From NCBI GenBank assembly GCA_045544195.1, contig JAZPYO010000034.1:147674-211673 (forward strand): a DNA stretch of 64,000 nucleotides, in the 5' to 3' direction. Below are positions 16,718 through 25,317 of this stretch, in pieces. Each line of letters starts with the position of its first letter. Within the stretch, counting starts at the first letter, position 1. The position numbers were made by a program, and so were the translations under genes. Below the pieces are notes generated by a model that saw nothing but the letters and a program-made list of their open reading frames with translations, was not told the origin of the DNA and made no database searches. Origin of the DNA: RGIG7213 sp045544195 (GTDB lineage: Bacteria; Bacillota; Clostridia; Oscillospirales; CAG-272).

Positions 16718-17099
16718 TGTCCTTAACGGACAAATCACGCATCGAGATAAATCCCTAACGGGATTTTCGATATGTTGCTAACGCAACTCGATATGCCTAC
16801 GGCTCGATATGTTTGCTTCGCAAACGAGGGATTTATCTCATATCGAATTGGCGCGAAGCGACAATATATCGAGCTTGAACGAAGTGAAAGCATATCGAGT
16901 CAACGAAGTTGACATATCGACAGAAAGAAAAACGGAGCAAGAATAGAAGGTTTTATATCCTTTATCCTTGCTCTTTTCTGCTTGTATAAGGGTTTGGGCT
17001 TAGCCCATTTGCGTTTGACCCGTCAAACGCGATGCTCACACTTAGCGACATTTTTTAAATTCTCCGCTAAGAGTATCACCCATAAACGAGCGTCCTTTT
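16694..17099. repeat. Hairpin-array repeat element, copy 1
   Basis: This 385-base gene-free stretch between convergent genes is packed with short stem-loops. In order: TGCGTGAT/ATCACGCA enclosing GTCC/GGAC (16711-16741); AATCCC-TAAC-GGGATT (16750-16765); GTTGC-TAAC-GCAAC (16774-16787); GCC-TAC-GGC (16795-16803); GTTTGC-TTC-GCAAAC (16811-16825); GTCAAC-GAA-GTTGAC near 16900; a long GAGCAAG hairpin near 16938-16975; TGGGC-TTA-GCCCA (16995-17007); GCGTTTGA-CCCG-TCAAACGC (17011-17030); CTTAGCG/CGCTAAG (17041-17071). The first hairpins are joined by TCGATATG and the later ones by its inverse CATATCGA. GAGATAAATCCC (16744-16755) pairs with GGGATTTATCTC (16828-16839). The ends carry a 10-bp inverted repeat, AAAAGGACGC and GCGTCCTTTT. 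Bases 16857-17081 recur inverted at 63775-64000. Confidence 0.85.
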
Positions 17100-17102
17100 A
17101 AA

Positions 17103-17936
17103 TTACGAAAACAGATCGAATAATACGCTGACGTCTTTATTCGTATAGCCTTCCCAGCCGACAGAAATATTAGCCTTCGTATCGATCACCATCATTTGAC
17201 CGCACATACCGCCCTTTGCAAATGAATGAGGACGTATTCTTCCCAGTTCATATCTCCCCAGTGCAATATCCACCCATTCTTCAGAAAGTATTCTCTTTCC
17301 GTTATAAATGCCCTTGTTGAGATATACCATACCGTGTCTTGCGATATCGCAGGTTCTTATATACAAGCCCGTAGCGCCGATAGGATAGCCGTGCGGACAC
17401 TTGCTCCATGCAGCTTCACGGAAGCCGAGCGGATAGAACAGCCTTCTCATAAGAAGATCGTCGGCCTTTTCACCGCATTTAGCTGTGATCACTCTTGAAA
17501 GCATATAAAATGCTCCGTCGCTATATTGTCCTCTTTCACCGGGTGTAAACTCCAGCTTCGTTCTGAAAAGAAGATCGAGAAAATCGTCTGTATCATATGT
17601 GTGTATATCGTAGCAATCAATATCAAGATATCCCGACGGAAGACCTGCTGAATGCGTAAGAAGATGGTGTACTGTTACCATATTCCACTTTTCATCATAT
17701 TCTGCCGGCAGGCGATCGGCAAAAATGTCAACGACCTTTTCATCAACGCTCAATAAACCGTCGTCATACATCATTCCGATGCCTGTAACTATAAAAGCCT
17801 TTGAAACGGAATAAATATCATTACAGGGGTTTACCTGAGCAAGATCTTCCGTTTTTTCAACGCCGTTTTCAATAACTGTAACGGAAAAAATATTCAATTC
17901 GTGCTTTTTGATCTCTTCAACAATTCTATTAATCAT
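17103..17936 (-). CDS. Beta-lactamase-family serine hydrolase
   Basis: A 277-residue cytoplasmic protein; AAAGGAG precedes the ATG at 17936. It belongs to the class C beta-lactamase/penicillin-binding fold (PF00144). The SxxK motif is S43-V-S-K46, the segment VHHLLTHSAGLPSG is typical of the family, and the second motif is QYSDGAFY (Tyr near residue 137, with Asp where many members have Asn). There is no signal peptide, so it is unlikely to be a drug-resistance beta-lactamase. It is more likely an esterase or peptidase of unknown substrate. Its stop is directly beside the repeat element, which may serve as its transcript end. Confidence 0.87.
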   Translation of the reverse strand: MINRIVEEIKKHELNIFSVTVIENGVEKTEDLAQVNPCNDIYSVSKAFIVTGIGMMYDDGLLSVDEKVVDIFADRLPAEYDEKWNMVTVHHLLTHSAGLPSGYLDIDCYDIHTYDTDDFLDLLFRTKLEFTPGERGQYSDGAFYMLSRVITAKCGEKADDLLMRRLFYPLGFREAAWSKCPHGYPIGATGLYIRTCDIARHGMVYLNKGIYNGKRILSEEWVDIALGRYELGRIRPHSFAKGGMCGQMMVIDTKANISVGWEGYTNKDVSVLFDLFS

Positions 17937-18017
17937 AACAACGCTCCTTTCACGGCTATGATACCATAAAAAATAGCATTTTGCAAGGAGTTTTTTAAGA
18001 AATTTAAAGAATATGTC

Positions 18018-18046
18018 TTGTAAATAGCTTCAATATGTAGTATAAT
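18018..18046 (+). promoter_or_regulatory. Promoter of argS-yebC
   Basis: TTGTAA (18018-18023) and TATAAT (18041-18046) are 17 bases apart and about 40 bases upstream of the argS start. No T-box leader is visible in the short space between. Confidence 0.65.
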
Positions 18047-18083
18047 ATAACCTAATAAAAATAAATGGATTGGATCTTTACTT

Positions 18084-19799
18084 ATGTACAGTACAAAAAT
18101 CAAGCTGGCTGAGAAAATCTATTCAGCCTTTTTATCATCCTTTCCCGACAAAAGTATTGATAAGGATGAAATATTTAATTTGCTTACACCGCCGCCCGAC
18201 AGTAATATGGGCGACCTTGCTATGCCGTGCTTTAAGTTTGCGAAGGAATGCCGCACATCTCCTGTAAACATTTCAAACGCACTTGCTTCTGCTATGGGCG
18301 ATATTGAAGGAATTACAGTTCAATCGGTAAACGGTTACCTTAACGTATTTATAGACCGTAACGCATTCTTTGCGCAGACTGTCACAAATATACTTGATAA
18401 AAAGCAGAATTACGGCAAAACGGAAACAGGAAAAGGAAAAACCGTTGTTCTGGACTATTCCTCTCCCAACGTTGCAAAGCCGTTCCACGTCGGCCATCTC
18501 GGAACTACGGTTATCGGTCACTCACTTAAAAAGCTTTTCCACTTTGCAGGCTACAATTGCATAGGCGTAAATCACTTGGGTGACTGGGGAACACAGTTCG
18601 GAAAGCTCATTGTCGCATACAAAGAATGGGGCGATGAAAAGAAGGTAGAAGAGGGTGGTATTGACGAGCTTGTTGCTCTTTACGTCAAATTCCACGAAGA
18701 AGCAGAAAAGGATCCTTCCCTTTCTGACAGAGCACGTGCGCATTTTGCTGCGCTTGAAAGAAAAGAGCCTGAAGAAACTGCTCTTTGGGAAAAATTTATC
18801 GACATAAGCATAAAGGAATACAAAAAGACGTACGAGCAGCTTGATATAGAGTTTGACTATTATACAGGCGAAAGCTTCTACTCTGATAAGATGCCTGCTG
18901 TTATTGAGGAGATGAAAGCAAAAGATCTTCTCACGCTGAATGAGGGCGCTTCAGTCGTTGAGCTTGAGGAATACGGTATGCCTCCCTGCCTTATTTTAAA
19001 GACAGACGGCGCAACACTGTACCCCACGCGTGACATATCAGCAGCTCTGTACCGCAAAAATACGTTTGATTTTTACAAATGTATATATGTTACATCAAGT
19101 GCGCAGAGTCTGCATTTTGCACAGTGGTTCAGAGTCCTTGCGCTTATGGGATACGATTGGTATGAGGATCTTGTACATGTTCCTTACGGTACTGTCAGCA
19201 TCAATGGAGAAAAGCTCGCAACAAGAACAGGCAATGTTGTATTGTTGAAGGATCTTTTTGCTACGGCTACCGAAAAGGCAGCTGACATAATGGCGGAAAA
19301 AAACCCTGCTTTAGCAGGTGATATAAAAACGGCAGAGGCTGTCGGTATAGGCGCTGTAATATTTTACTATCTTTCCGCGAACAAGATACGCGACATCAAT
19401 TTCGTGATGCAGGACGCGCTTAATTTTGACGGTAACACAGGTCCGTATGCTCAGTATACATACGCAAGAACATGCAGTATCGCATCAAAGGCTGAGGAAA
19501 TGGGCGTAAAGCCTGAAATGGCAGGCGATGTCAACGACGAAGAATTTGAACTTGCAAAAACTCTTTCGGTATTCCCTGACCGTATAGCTCAGGCGATAGC
19601 TGAATACGAGCCTTCTGTTATCACAAGATATATTCTTGAAATATGTGCAGGCTTCAACAGATTCTATCACAACTGCCAGATACTCTCCGCGCAGGATGAA
19701 ACGGAAAGATCGCGCAGACTTGCTCTTACACTCTGCACAAAATACACTCTTGCATCAGCTTTGGAATTGATATGCATGAAGCATCCGGAAAAAATATAA
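18084..19799 (+). CDS. argS: Arginyl-tRNA synthetase
   Basis: A 571-residue class I synthetase that charges tRNA-Arg. The N-terminal tRNA-recognition domain covers about 1-115. The HIGH motif appears as HVGH (135-138) in VAKPFHVGHLGTT. The segment GEKLATRTGNVV stands where the KMSKS loop lies, as in many ArgRS. The C-terminal anticodon domain begins at about 455 and ends ALELICMKHP. The start at ATG 18084 has only a weak ribosome site (GGAT). A YebC gene follows after 19 bases, probably on the same transcript. Confidence 0.97.
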   Translation: MYSTKIKLAEKIYSAFLSSFPDKSIDKDEIFNLLTPPPDSNMGDLAMPCFKFAKECRTSPVNISNALASAMGDIEGITVQSVNGYLNVFIDRNAFFAQTVTNILDKKQNYGKTETGKGKTVVLDYSSPNVAKPFHVGHLGTTVIGHSLKKLFHFAGYNCIGVNHLGDWGTQFGKLIVAYKEWGDEKKVEEGGIDELVALYVKFHEEAEKDPSLSDRARAHFAALERKEPEETALWEKFIDISIKEYKKTYEQLDIEFDYYTGESFYSDKMPAVIEEMKAKDLLTLNEGASVVELEEYGMPPCLILKTDGATLYPTRDISAALYRKNTFDFYKCIYVTSSAQSLHFAQWFRVLALMGYDWYEDLVHVPYGTVSINGEKLATRTGNVVLLKDLFATATEKAADIMAEKNPALAGDIKTAEAVGIGAVIFYYLSANKIRDINFVMQDALNFDGNTGPYAQYTYARTCSIASKAEEMGVKPEMAGDVNDEEFELAKTLSVFPDRIAQAIAEYEPSVITRYILEICAGFNRFYHNCQILSAQDETERSRRLALTLCTKYTLASALELICMKHPEKI

Positions 19800-19818
19800 T
19801 AAGGTCAGGTGAATACAT

Positions 19819-20541
19819 ATGTCAGGACACAGCAAATGGAAAAACATTATGCACAAAAAGGAAAAGACAGACGCACAGCGCGCAAAGGTCTTTACCAAGA
19901 TCGGCAAGGAGATCGCCATTGCAATTAAGGAAGGAGGCCCTAACCCTGAATCAAACAGTAAGCTGAAGGATCTTATAGCAAAGGCTAAGGCTAATAACGT
20001 GCCGAACGACAATATTGAGCGCGTTATCAAGAAAGCGAGCAGTAATGACGGCGTTGAATACGAGGAGATAACATACGAGGGATACGGTCCTTGCGGTGTT
20101 GCGGTAATAGTTGAGGCTGCTACCGATAACAGAAACAGAACGGGAGGCGAGGTTCGCCACTACTTTGATAAATTCGGCGGAAATCTCGGTCAACCCGGCT
20201 GCGTTGGATATCTGTTTTCCGAAAAAGGTATCATTGTTATTGAAAAGGATGACGGCATAGACGAGGATGAGCTTATGGAGTGCGCCCTTGAAGCAGGTGC
20301 TTCAGATTTTGAAGCAAGTGAAGAGGGATTTGAAATTACAACTGAGCCTGATGACCTTTCAACTGTACGTCAGGCGCTTGAAAACAAAGGATATAAATTC
20401 ATCTCCGCTGAGGTTGAAAAGATACCTTCTGTTTATGTAGAAATTCCCGATGAGGACTCTGTTAAAAAAATGAATCTGTTGCTTGAACACCTCGAAGACA
20501 ATGACGATGTCGTAGACGTTTGGCACAACTGGGACAACTGA
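19819..20541 (+). CDS. YebC/PmpR (TACO1) family regulator
   Basis: A 240-residue protein with the family hallmark start MSGHSKWKNIMHKKEKTDAQ and the conserved segments KANNVPNDNIERVIKKA, YEGYGPCGVAVIVE and TDNRNRT. Members act as transcriptional regulators or help ribosomes at polyproline stretches. Which role applies here cannot be told from sequence. The length matches the family norm (about 240). It follows argS and ends at a strong terminator. Confidence 0.95.
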   Translation: MSGHSKWKNIMHKKEKTDAQRAKVFTKIGKEIAIAIKEGGPNPESNSKLKDLIAKAKANNVPNDNIERVIKKASSNDGVEYEEITYEGYGPCGVAVIVEAATDNRNRTGGEVRHYFDKFGGNLGQPGCVGYLFSEKGIIVIEKDDGIDEDELMECALEAGASDFEASEEGFEITTEPDDLSTVRQALENKGYKFISAEVEKIPSVYVEIPDEDSVKKMNLLLEHLEDNDDVVDVWHNWDN

Positions 20542-20570
20542 ACATCCCTCAACTTAATTTTAAAGACTTA

Positions 20571-20610
20571 AACGTGCCTTTCATAATACGAATGAAAGGC
20601 ACGTTTTTTT
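20571..20610 (+). terminator. Intrinsic terminator after the yebC-family gene
   Basis: AACGTGCCTTTCAT (20571-20584) pairs with ATGAAAGGCACGTT (20592-20605) and a T-run to 20610 follows. The next coding start is only seven bases further on, so that gene must depend on read-through or on a promoter inside the yebC-family gene. Confidence 0.93.
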
Positions 20611-20616
20611 GAAAGG

Positions 20617-23600
20617 ATGATAGTTATAAAAAAGTGTAAAAATACCTTAGCAGCATCAATTCTGATGCTTTGTGTTTTGCTCACATCATGCACAGGTTCA
20701 GATCAGAATTCAGTGCAGGACTCAGAATTTGCAAACACCGACGAAAGCACCTCGGTACAGACCTCTTTATTCGAAAGTGACTTTACTGTTGATGACGATT
20801 TTTCATATCTTGACGTAACTGATGATGCTGAAGGGTGGGAAAGCACCGTGAAATACTCAAATGCTTCAAAAAACGCTATCGATCTTAAGTATACGGACCC
20901 TGCAAGATCAAGTATCGCCTTTTCGAATAACACATTTTCCGCGAGCTTTGGATTAAACAATGAAAATGAACAACTGATAAAAAGCTTTTCCAACAAAAAC
21001 GGCATAGAGTATTTTTCAAATTCAGCAGATGCATATATGGCTGACAAATCAGGAATGCGTTTTGCCTCTTTATCAGGTAAGCAGCCGTATATGAATACAT
21101 TCCGCATGGGATACTATTATTATGATATACACGTCATGGATCTTGCTATCAACGATCATGTGCAAGGTGAAAATACAACACCTGCATACGATCTTATCGG
21201 CAAACAAAGCGTATGGAGCAGTAATGATATTTACGATATAAAGTCTTCTGACGGAAAACTCACATACAAAGTAAAGAATAACATAGATCCATACTGCTAC
21301 AGAACTGGATTTTCAATTTCAACGCAAAAATATAATGCAATTAAAATAACCCTTACATCAGAAGCCTCCGCCGCTTGCCAGTTATTCATTTACACAAGCC
21401 AATATAACGGATTTAATGCTCAGCAAATGGTTTCATTTCCGATAACTCCGGGGGTTGAAAAAACGTATACTGTAAGTATTTCGGGCTTGCCGGGCTATAC
21501 AGGCGATATAAGAGGTGTACGTATCGACTGCGGTTCTGTAAATGATGAAACGATCACAGTATCATCTATGCAAGCCGTATACGATCTTTCTATGTCACCG
21601 TCCGTAAGACTCGAACGCATATTCCATACGTATTCAGATAAATTGCACGAGGAAATACGCTTCCTCGCCGTGAAGAATATAGATGATATGGAATATTTCG
21701 GCGTACAGACAAAGATACCCGCCGATCAAGTAAGAAAATTTGTTCTCGGTAACGATAGCAGTGTCTTTACAAAATTGGACAGCGATATCATTTCAGATAT
21801 TACCTATGTCGGATTTGACATTGCTGATGCAGGCGTTTTGGGCTACATCGTACCAAAAGGTGAAAATATGGGTAATATCTCCGTTGAATTAAAAGACGGA
21901 TATTATATAATCAACCGCTATATTCCCGTGCAAAGTCTGAAAAAGGGGCAAGAAATACGACTTGGCCACAGAATTTATAACGATAGCACACATTCATTTG
22001 ATAGCTTCCTTCGTCAGACATACGTTGAAAGAAATCCGTTAAAAACGGTGTCGGTAACTGTAAATATCGACGGATCAAAATATATAGGATACGACGGATT
22101 CATAGGTGCGTACGTATTTTCTGTAAACGGAACTGATTTTTCAACTGCGTATTATGACAGACCCGATAAATATTTTAAAGTTCCGATTTCAGTAAACGGG
22201 GATGATTCTGACAGACGCATCTATATTAAAACAACCACAAGCTCAGGTTGTCTTGAAGCAGGCGCAGTCATCGGAGATGGCAATCGGCTGCTTCCCTTGC
22301 CCGTTCAGGTCTGCAAGAATTTCAAAGGAGAATACGAGGAGCCTGTATTTTATCCTGACGATACTGCATACGGTGAGGTATATTTTCCTATCACCGTAAA
22401 AGCAAAGGAAACAAAAGAGCTTACAGTGCTTAATATTTATCAGAACTGGGGACACTATCCTATAAAGCAGCTTTCATCTATACAGTTCATAGCACCTTAT
22501 TATCATTTGTCGCTCGGTACAACAGAAACAAACTGCATAGCTCCGTACTTTGTAAACGGAAAGGATGCCTGGACGCTTCCCGATTTCAGAGCGTTATCCT
22601 CACCTCTTTGGACAACTCAGCCTCAGCATTACAGCGCAGGACAAATATTCTTTCTTAAATATACAGACAAAAACGGAAAAAGCTATAATTCCGAATCACA
22701 AAATGCGATCATAAACAGCGCAGGACCCGTTTATGCCGATATTGATATGGAATATCTGTCAGACGACGGACGCATCAAGGTTGAATACAAGCACGCAGAG
22801 CTGCCTCAAACAGATGAAACCCGCACTTATTATCAGATCAAAATGACAGTTTTGCAGGATGTTTCGTTCAACGATTTCAAAAAGGACTTTTCGTTTGTTT
22901 CAATGAACGGCAGACACGTATTCTATACAAAGCTGTCGTATCTTGATGAAAACGGACAGATCATAACGAAGGATCTTTCAAAATCGAAAACGGACGATGA
23001 GTATATTACTCTATCAAAAAACGCTCCGTTTTTCTGCTATTATCTTCGTGACGGTAACAGCACCGAGGTCGTAAATATGGCTCTTATAGTAAAAAACAGC
23101 TCGATCACAGTCAACGGTGAAGAATACACAGGTAACTTTGTTTTAAAGAATTCGTTTACAGGCGGGCTGAATTTGGGTGCACTTACACTTGATCTTGGTG
23201 AAACGACTCTCAAAAAAGGCGATATTCTCACGCTCAACCTCGTGCTTTTACCCTGGGGCAGCTATAACGAAGAAAAGATAGACAGCGTCCTTAACGTGCG
23301 TCAGGATTCTTGCATTTCACCGTATACGCTTGATGTTAAGATCGGAAAGGATATATCACAAGAGTTTTTGCCGAGCGTTATGGCAGACGGCGGAAGTGCA
23401 GAATTCACTATAAGCGGCGGAGATAATAATGCAGTAGTAAGAGTATACGGCTTTTCCTCGTACAAAAAGCCTGACATATATGAGCTTTCAGGCGAAGAAT
23501 ATACAAAATACAACGTAAGCAAAAAAGAGGATTTTGAAGGATATCAGGTATATCTTGATGAAGATGGAACATACAGCTTTGCATTTGTAATCGATATGTC

Positions 23601-23637
23601 GTTATCAAATTCAAGAACCTTTAGAATAACACAATAA
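20617..23637 (+). CDS. Large secreted lipoprotein of unknown function
   Basis: A 1006-residue protein with a lipoprotein signal (lipobox LLTSC, lipidated Cys near residue 25) and an acidic, Ser/Asp-rich linker. The rest is rich in beta-strand patterns with many aromatic residues (YYYDIHVMDLAIND, PSVRLERIFHTYSDKLHEEI, YFGVQTKIPADQV), which could be carbohydrate-facing sandwich or superfamily domains. I recognise no named domain. The ATG at 20617 overlaps its own Shine-Dalgarno-like GAAAGGA, so the true start may be a few codons later. The terminator ends just before it. The ThuA-like gene 17 bases downstream suggests a carbohydrate-related role for the pair, by inference only. Confidence 0.75.
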   Translation: MIVIKKCKNTLAASILMLCVLLTSCTGSDQNSVQDSEFANTDESTSVQTSLFESDFTVDDDFSYLDVTDDAEGWESTVKYSNASKNAIDLKYTDPARSSIAFSNNTFSASFGLNNENEQLIKSFSNKNGIEYFSNSADAYMADKSGMRFASLSGKQPYMNTFRMGYYYYDIHVMDLAINDHVQGENTTPAYDLIGKQSVWSSNDIYDIKSSDGKLTYKVKNNIDPYCYRTGFSISTQKYNAIKITLTSEASAACQLFIYTSQYNGFNAQQMVSFPITPGVEKTYTVSISGLPGYTGDIRGVRIDCGSVNDETITVSSMQAVYDLSMSPSVRLERIFHTYSDKLHEEIRFLAVKNIDDMEYFGVQTKIPADQVRKFVLGNDSSVFTKLDSDIISDITYVGFDIADAGVLGYIVPKGENMGNISVELKDGYYIINRYIPVQSLKKGQEIRLGHRIYNDSTHSFDSFLRQTYVERNPLKTVSVTVNIDGSKYIGYDGFIGAYVFSVNGTDFSTAYYDRPDKYFKVPISVNGDDSDRRIYIKTTTSSGCLEAGAVIGDGNRLLPLPVQVCKNFKGEYEEPVFYPDDTAYGEVYFPITVKAKETKELTVLNIYQNWGHYPIKQLSSIQFIAPYYHLSLGTTETNCIAPYFVNGKDAWTLPDFRALSSPLWTTQPQHYSAGQIFFLKYTDKNGKSYNSESQNAIINSAGPVYADIDMEYLSDDGRIKVEYKHAELPQTDETRTYYQIKMTVLQDVSFNDFKKDFSFVSMNGRHVFYTKLSYLDENGQIITKDLSKSKTDDEYITLSKNAPFFCYYLRDGNSTEVVNMALIVKNSSITVNGEEYTGNFVLKNSFTGGLNLGALTLDLGETTLKKGDILTLNLVLLPWGSYNEEKIDSVLNVRQDSCISPYTLDVKIGKDISQEFLPSVMADGGSAEFTISGGDNNAVVRVYGFSSYKKPDIYELSGEEYTKYNVSKKEDFEGYQVYLDEDGTYSFAFVIDMSLSNSRTFRITQ

Positions 23638-23653
23638 CAGCGCAGGAGATAAA

Positions 23654-24382
23654 ATGAAAAAAATCAGAGTAACTATATGGAATGAATTCCGTCATGAAAA
23701 GACGGAAGAAGATGTAAAAGCATTATATCCTGATGGAATACACGCTTTTATAAAGAATAATTTTGCAGTTGACGCCCCCGATTTCGATGTCACGCTGGCA
23801 TCGCTTGACGATGATGAGTGTGGACTACCGGACAATGTACTCGAAAACACGGATGTGCTTATGTGGTGGGGACATATGTTCCACAACGAAGTACCGAACG
23901 AGCTTGTAGAAAAAATAGCCGACCGTGTATTCAGATTCGGTATGGGATTTATCGCTATGCATTCAGCGCACGTATCTAAGCCGTTTCAGCGAATAGTCGG
24001 TACAAACGGATATTTATCGTGGGGAGAAGAACAGCAGGAATTGATATGGAATGTTATGCCCTCACATCCTATCGCGTCGGGAATTCCGGAGCATTTCGAG
24101 CTTGAAATGGAAGAAATGTACGGAGAACCGTTCCACATTCCTCAACCCGATGAGCTTGTTTTTATGAGCTGGTTCAAGCACGGAAATCTTTTCCGCTCGG
24201 GATGCTGCTTTTACAGAGGACTTGGAAAGGTATTCTATTTTCAGCCCGGACACGAAACACGAAAGGCATTTTACAATCAATACGTAAGACAGATACTTGT
24301 TAACGCTGTTCGTTGGGCATCACCTGAAAATATCGTAATAAAAACTCCGGATTGCGGTTTTATGGAAAAGCTTATAAAATGA
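23654..24382 (+). CDS. ThuA-like family protein
   Basis: A 242-residue cytoplasmic protein; AGGAG precedes the ATG. It matches the ThuA/trehalose-utilisation fold, a class I glutamine-amidotransferase-like domain: MKKIRVTIWNEFRHEK, TDVLMWWGHMFHNEVPNELV, GMGFIAMHSAH, WNVMPSHPIASGIPEHFELE and a final GKVFYFQPGHET. The family is tied genetically to sugar use in rhizobia, but its reaction is unsettled. It sits behind the large lipoprotein gene and before a bidirectional terminator. Confidence 0.88.
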   Translation: MKKIRVTIWNEFRHEKTEEDVKALYPDGIHAFIKNNFAVDAPDFDVTLASLDDDECGLPDNVLENTDVLMWWGHMFHNEVPNELVEKIADRVFRFGMGFIAMHSAHVSKPFQRIVGTNGYLSWGEEQQELIWNVMPSHPIASGIPEHFELEMEEMYGEPFHIPQPDELVFMSWFKHGNLFRSGCCFYRGLGKVFYFQPGHETRKAFYNQYVRQILVNAVRWASPENIVIKTPDCGFMEKLIK

Positions 24383-24383
24383 T

Positions 24384-24419
24384 AAATAGCACGGACTGTA
24401 TTTTCAGTCCGTGCTATTT
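24384..24419. terminator. Bidirectional terminator between thuA-like and ATP-grasp genes
   Basis: AAATAGCACGGACTG (24384-24398) pairs with CAGTCCGTGCTATTT (24405-24419) around a 6-base loop. It lies between convergent genes and includes the stop codon of the minus-strand gene. Confidence 0.9.
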
Positions 24420-25314
24420 AAATGCTTTCAATTATGTATTCTGCATACGCCCTTGCAACATTTATTCCCGTTGCCTTTTCCATACCGCCAAAAAAAGCGT
24501 TCGAATTTACCTCGCATATCATACCGCCGTTTTCACCATGAAGAATATCTATTCCGCAATAATCGAGCTTAAGTATTTTTGCACATTTTTCTGCAAAAGC
24601 TATATATTCATCGCTCGGCTGAATTGCAGTACCTGTTGCGCCAAGCTCGATATTCGAGCGGTAATCATTTTCGTTTTTTCGTTCCATAGCACATAAATAC
24701 TTGCCGCCGATAACGATGATCCTGACATCTTTTCCCGAGCTTTCTTTAACAAACCTTTGAAACACGTGGGGCATACATTTCAGCTTTTCCATAGATCTGA
24801 TAAGCTCGTCCTTTGTTTTTACAAGATATATTCCCTTTCCCATTGAGCCGTAGCTTTCCTTTACTATCATAGGCAAGCCCAATAAACTTATAAGTCTTTC
24901 CGGCATAGAATCCTCTATCACCCCGTCAGGATGATAGCACAATGCACCCGGAACTGTTTTAGGCATCGGAATACCGTTTTCGGACAAGGCTATATGCGTC
25001 AGCATTTTATCGTCGCAAACCGCTATGGCTGATGATGTATTGAAAAGCCTCAAGCCGCTTTTTTCAAGAATTTGCGCAATATATTTATCCTTGTCGAGAT
25101 ATACACAAAAATCATATTGCGAATACTCGTTTACAATGTTACCGCCATCTATCATACACGGATATTCTCTGTTTTTCTTATGGCAGACATCTATATTCAT
25201 ACGTGAAAATTCTTCACATAAACGCACAGCCTGATATTCAGCACTGCTTATATGCGTAAACGCATTAGTTAAAATAATCCCTTTTTTCACTATAGAAAAC
25301 CAATTTTCCTTCAT
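24418..25314 (-). CDS. RimK-like ATP-grasp ligase
   Basis: A 298-residue protein of the RimK/LysX ATP-grasp group. Visible are an N-terminal pre-ATP domain (GIILTNAFTHISSAEYQAVR), the nucleotide-binding strand LPMIVKESYGSMGKGIYLV, the core VFQRFVKESSGKDVRIIVIG and the metal-binding end GGMICEVNSNAFFGG. The family joins an amino acid, often glutamate, to a carboxylate on a protein, peptide or small molecule. The substrate is unknown. The ATG at 25314 lies four bases after the stop of a decayed small gene and has no clear ribosome site. A GTG eight codons in is an alternative start. It is the last gene of a minus-strand cluster with an acyltransferase. Confidence 0.87.
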   Translation of the reverse strand: MKENWFSIVKKGIILTNAFTHISSAEYQAVRLCEEFSRMNIDVCHKKNREYPCMIDGGNIVNEYSQYDFCVYLDKDKYIAQILEKSGLRLFNTSSAIAVCDDKMLTHIALSENGIPMPKTVPGALCYHPDGVIEDSMPERLISLLGLPMIVKESYGSMGKGIYLVKTKDELIRSMEKLKCMPHVFQRFVKESSGKDVRIIVIGGKYLCAMERKNENDYRSNIELGATGTAIQPSDEYIAFAEKCAKILKLDYCGIDILHGENGGMICEVNSNAFFGGMEKATGINVARAYAEYIIESI

Positions 25315-25317
25315 TAT

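Noticed and set aside
16711..17081. Hairpin array considered as a CRISPR array or tRNA cluster
   Set aside because: Linkers of 8 bases and self-complementary units of 9-20 bases are far too short for CRISPR. No tRNA cloverleaf or TTC-loop pattern fits.
16694..17099. Element considered as an insertion sequence
   Set aside because: No transposase frame is present. The 10-bp end repeat could be coincidence because the second copy does not extend to it. It is described as a repeat only.
17103..17936. Serine hydrolase considered as an antibiotic-resistance beta-lactamase
   Set aside because: It lacks a signal peptide and the Tyr-x-Asn motif is Tyr-Ser-Asp. It fits the general esterase/peptidase group better.
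18046..18083. argS leader searched for a T-box
   Set aside because: The distance from promoter to start is under 40 bases, too short for a T-box leader.
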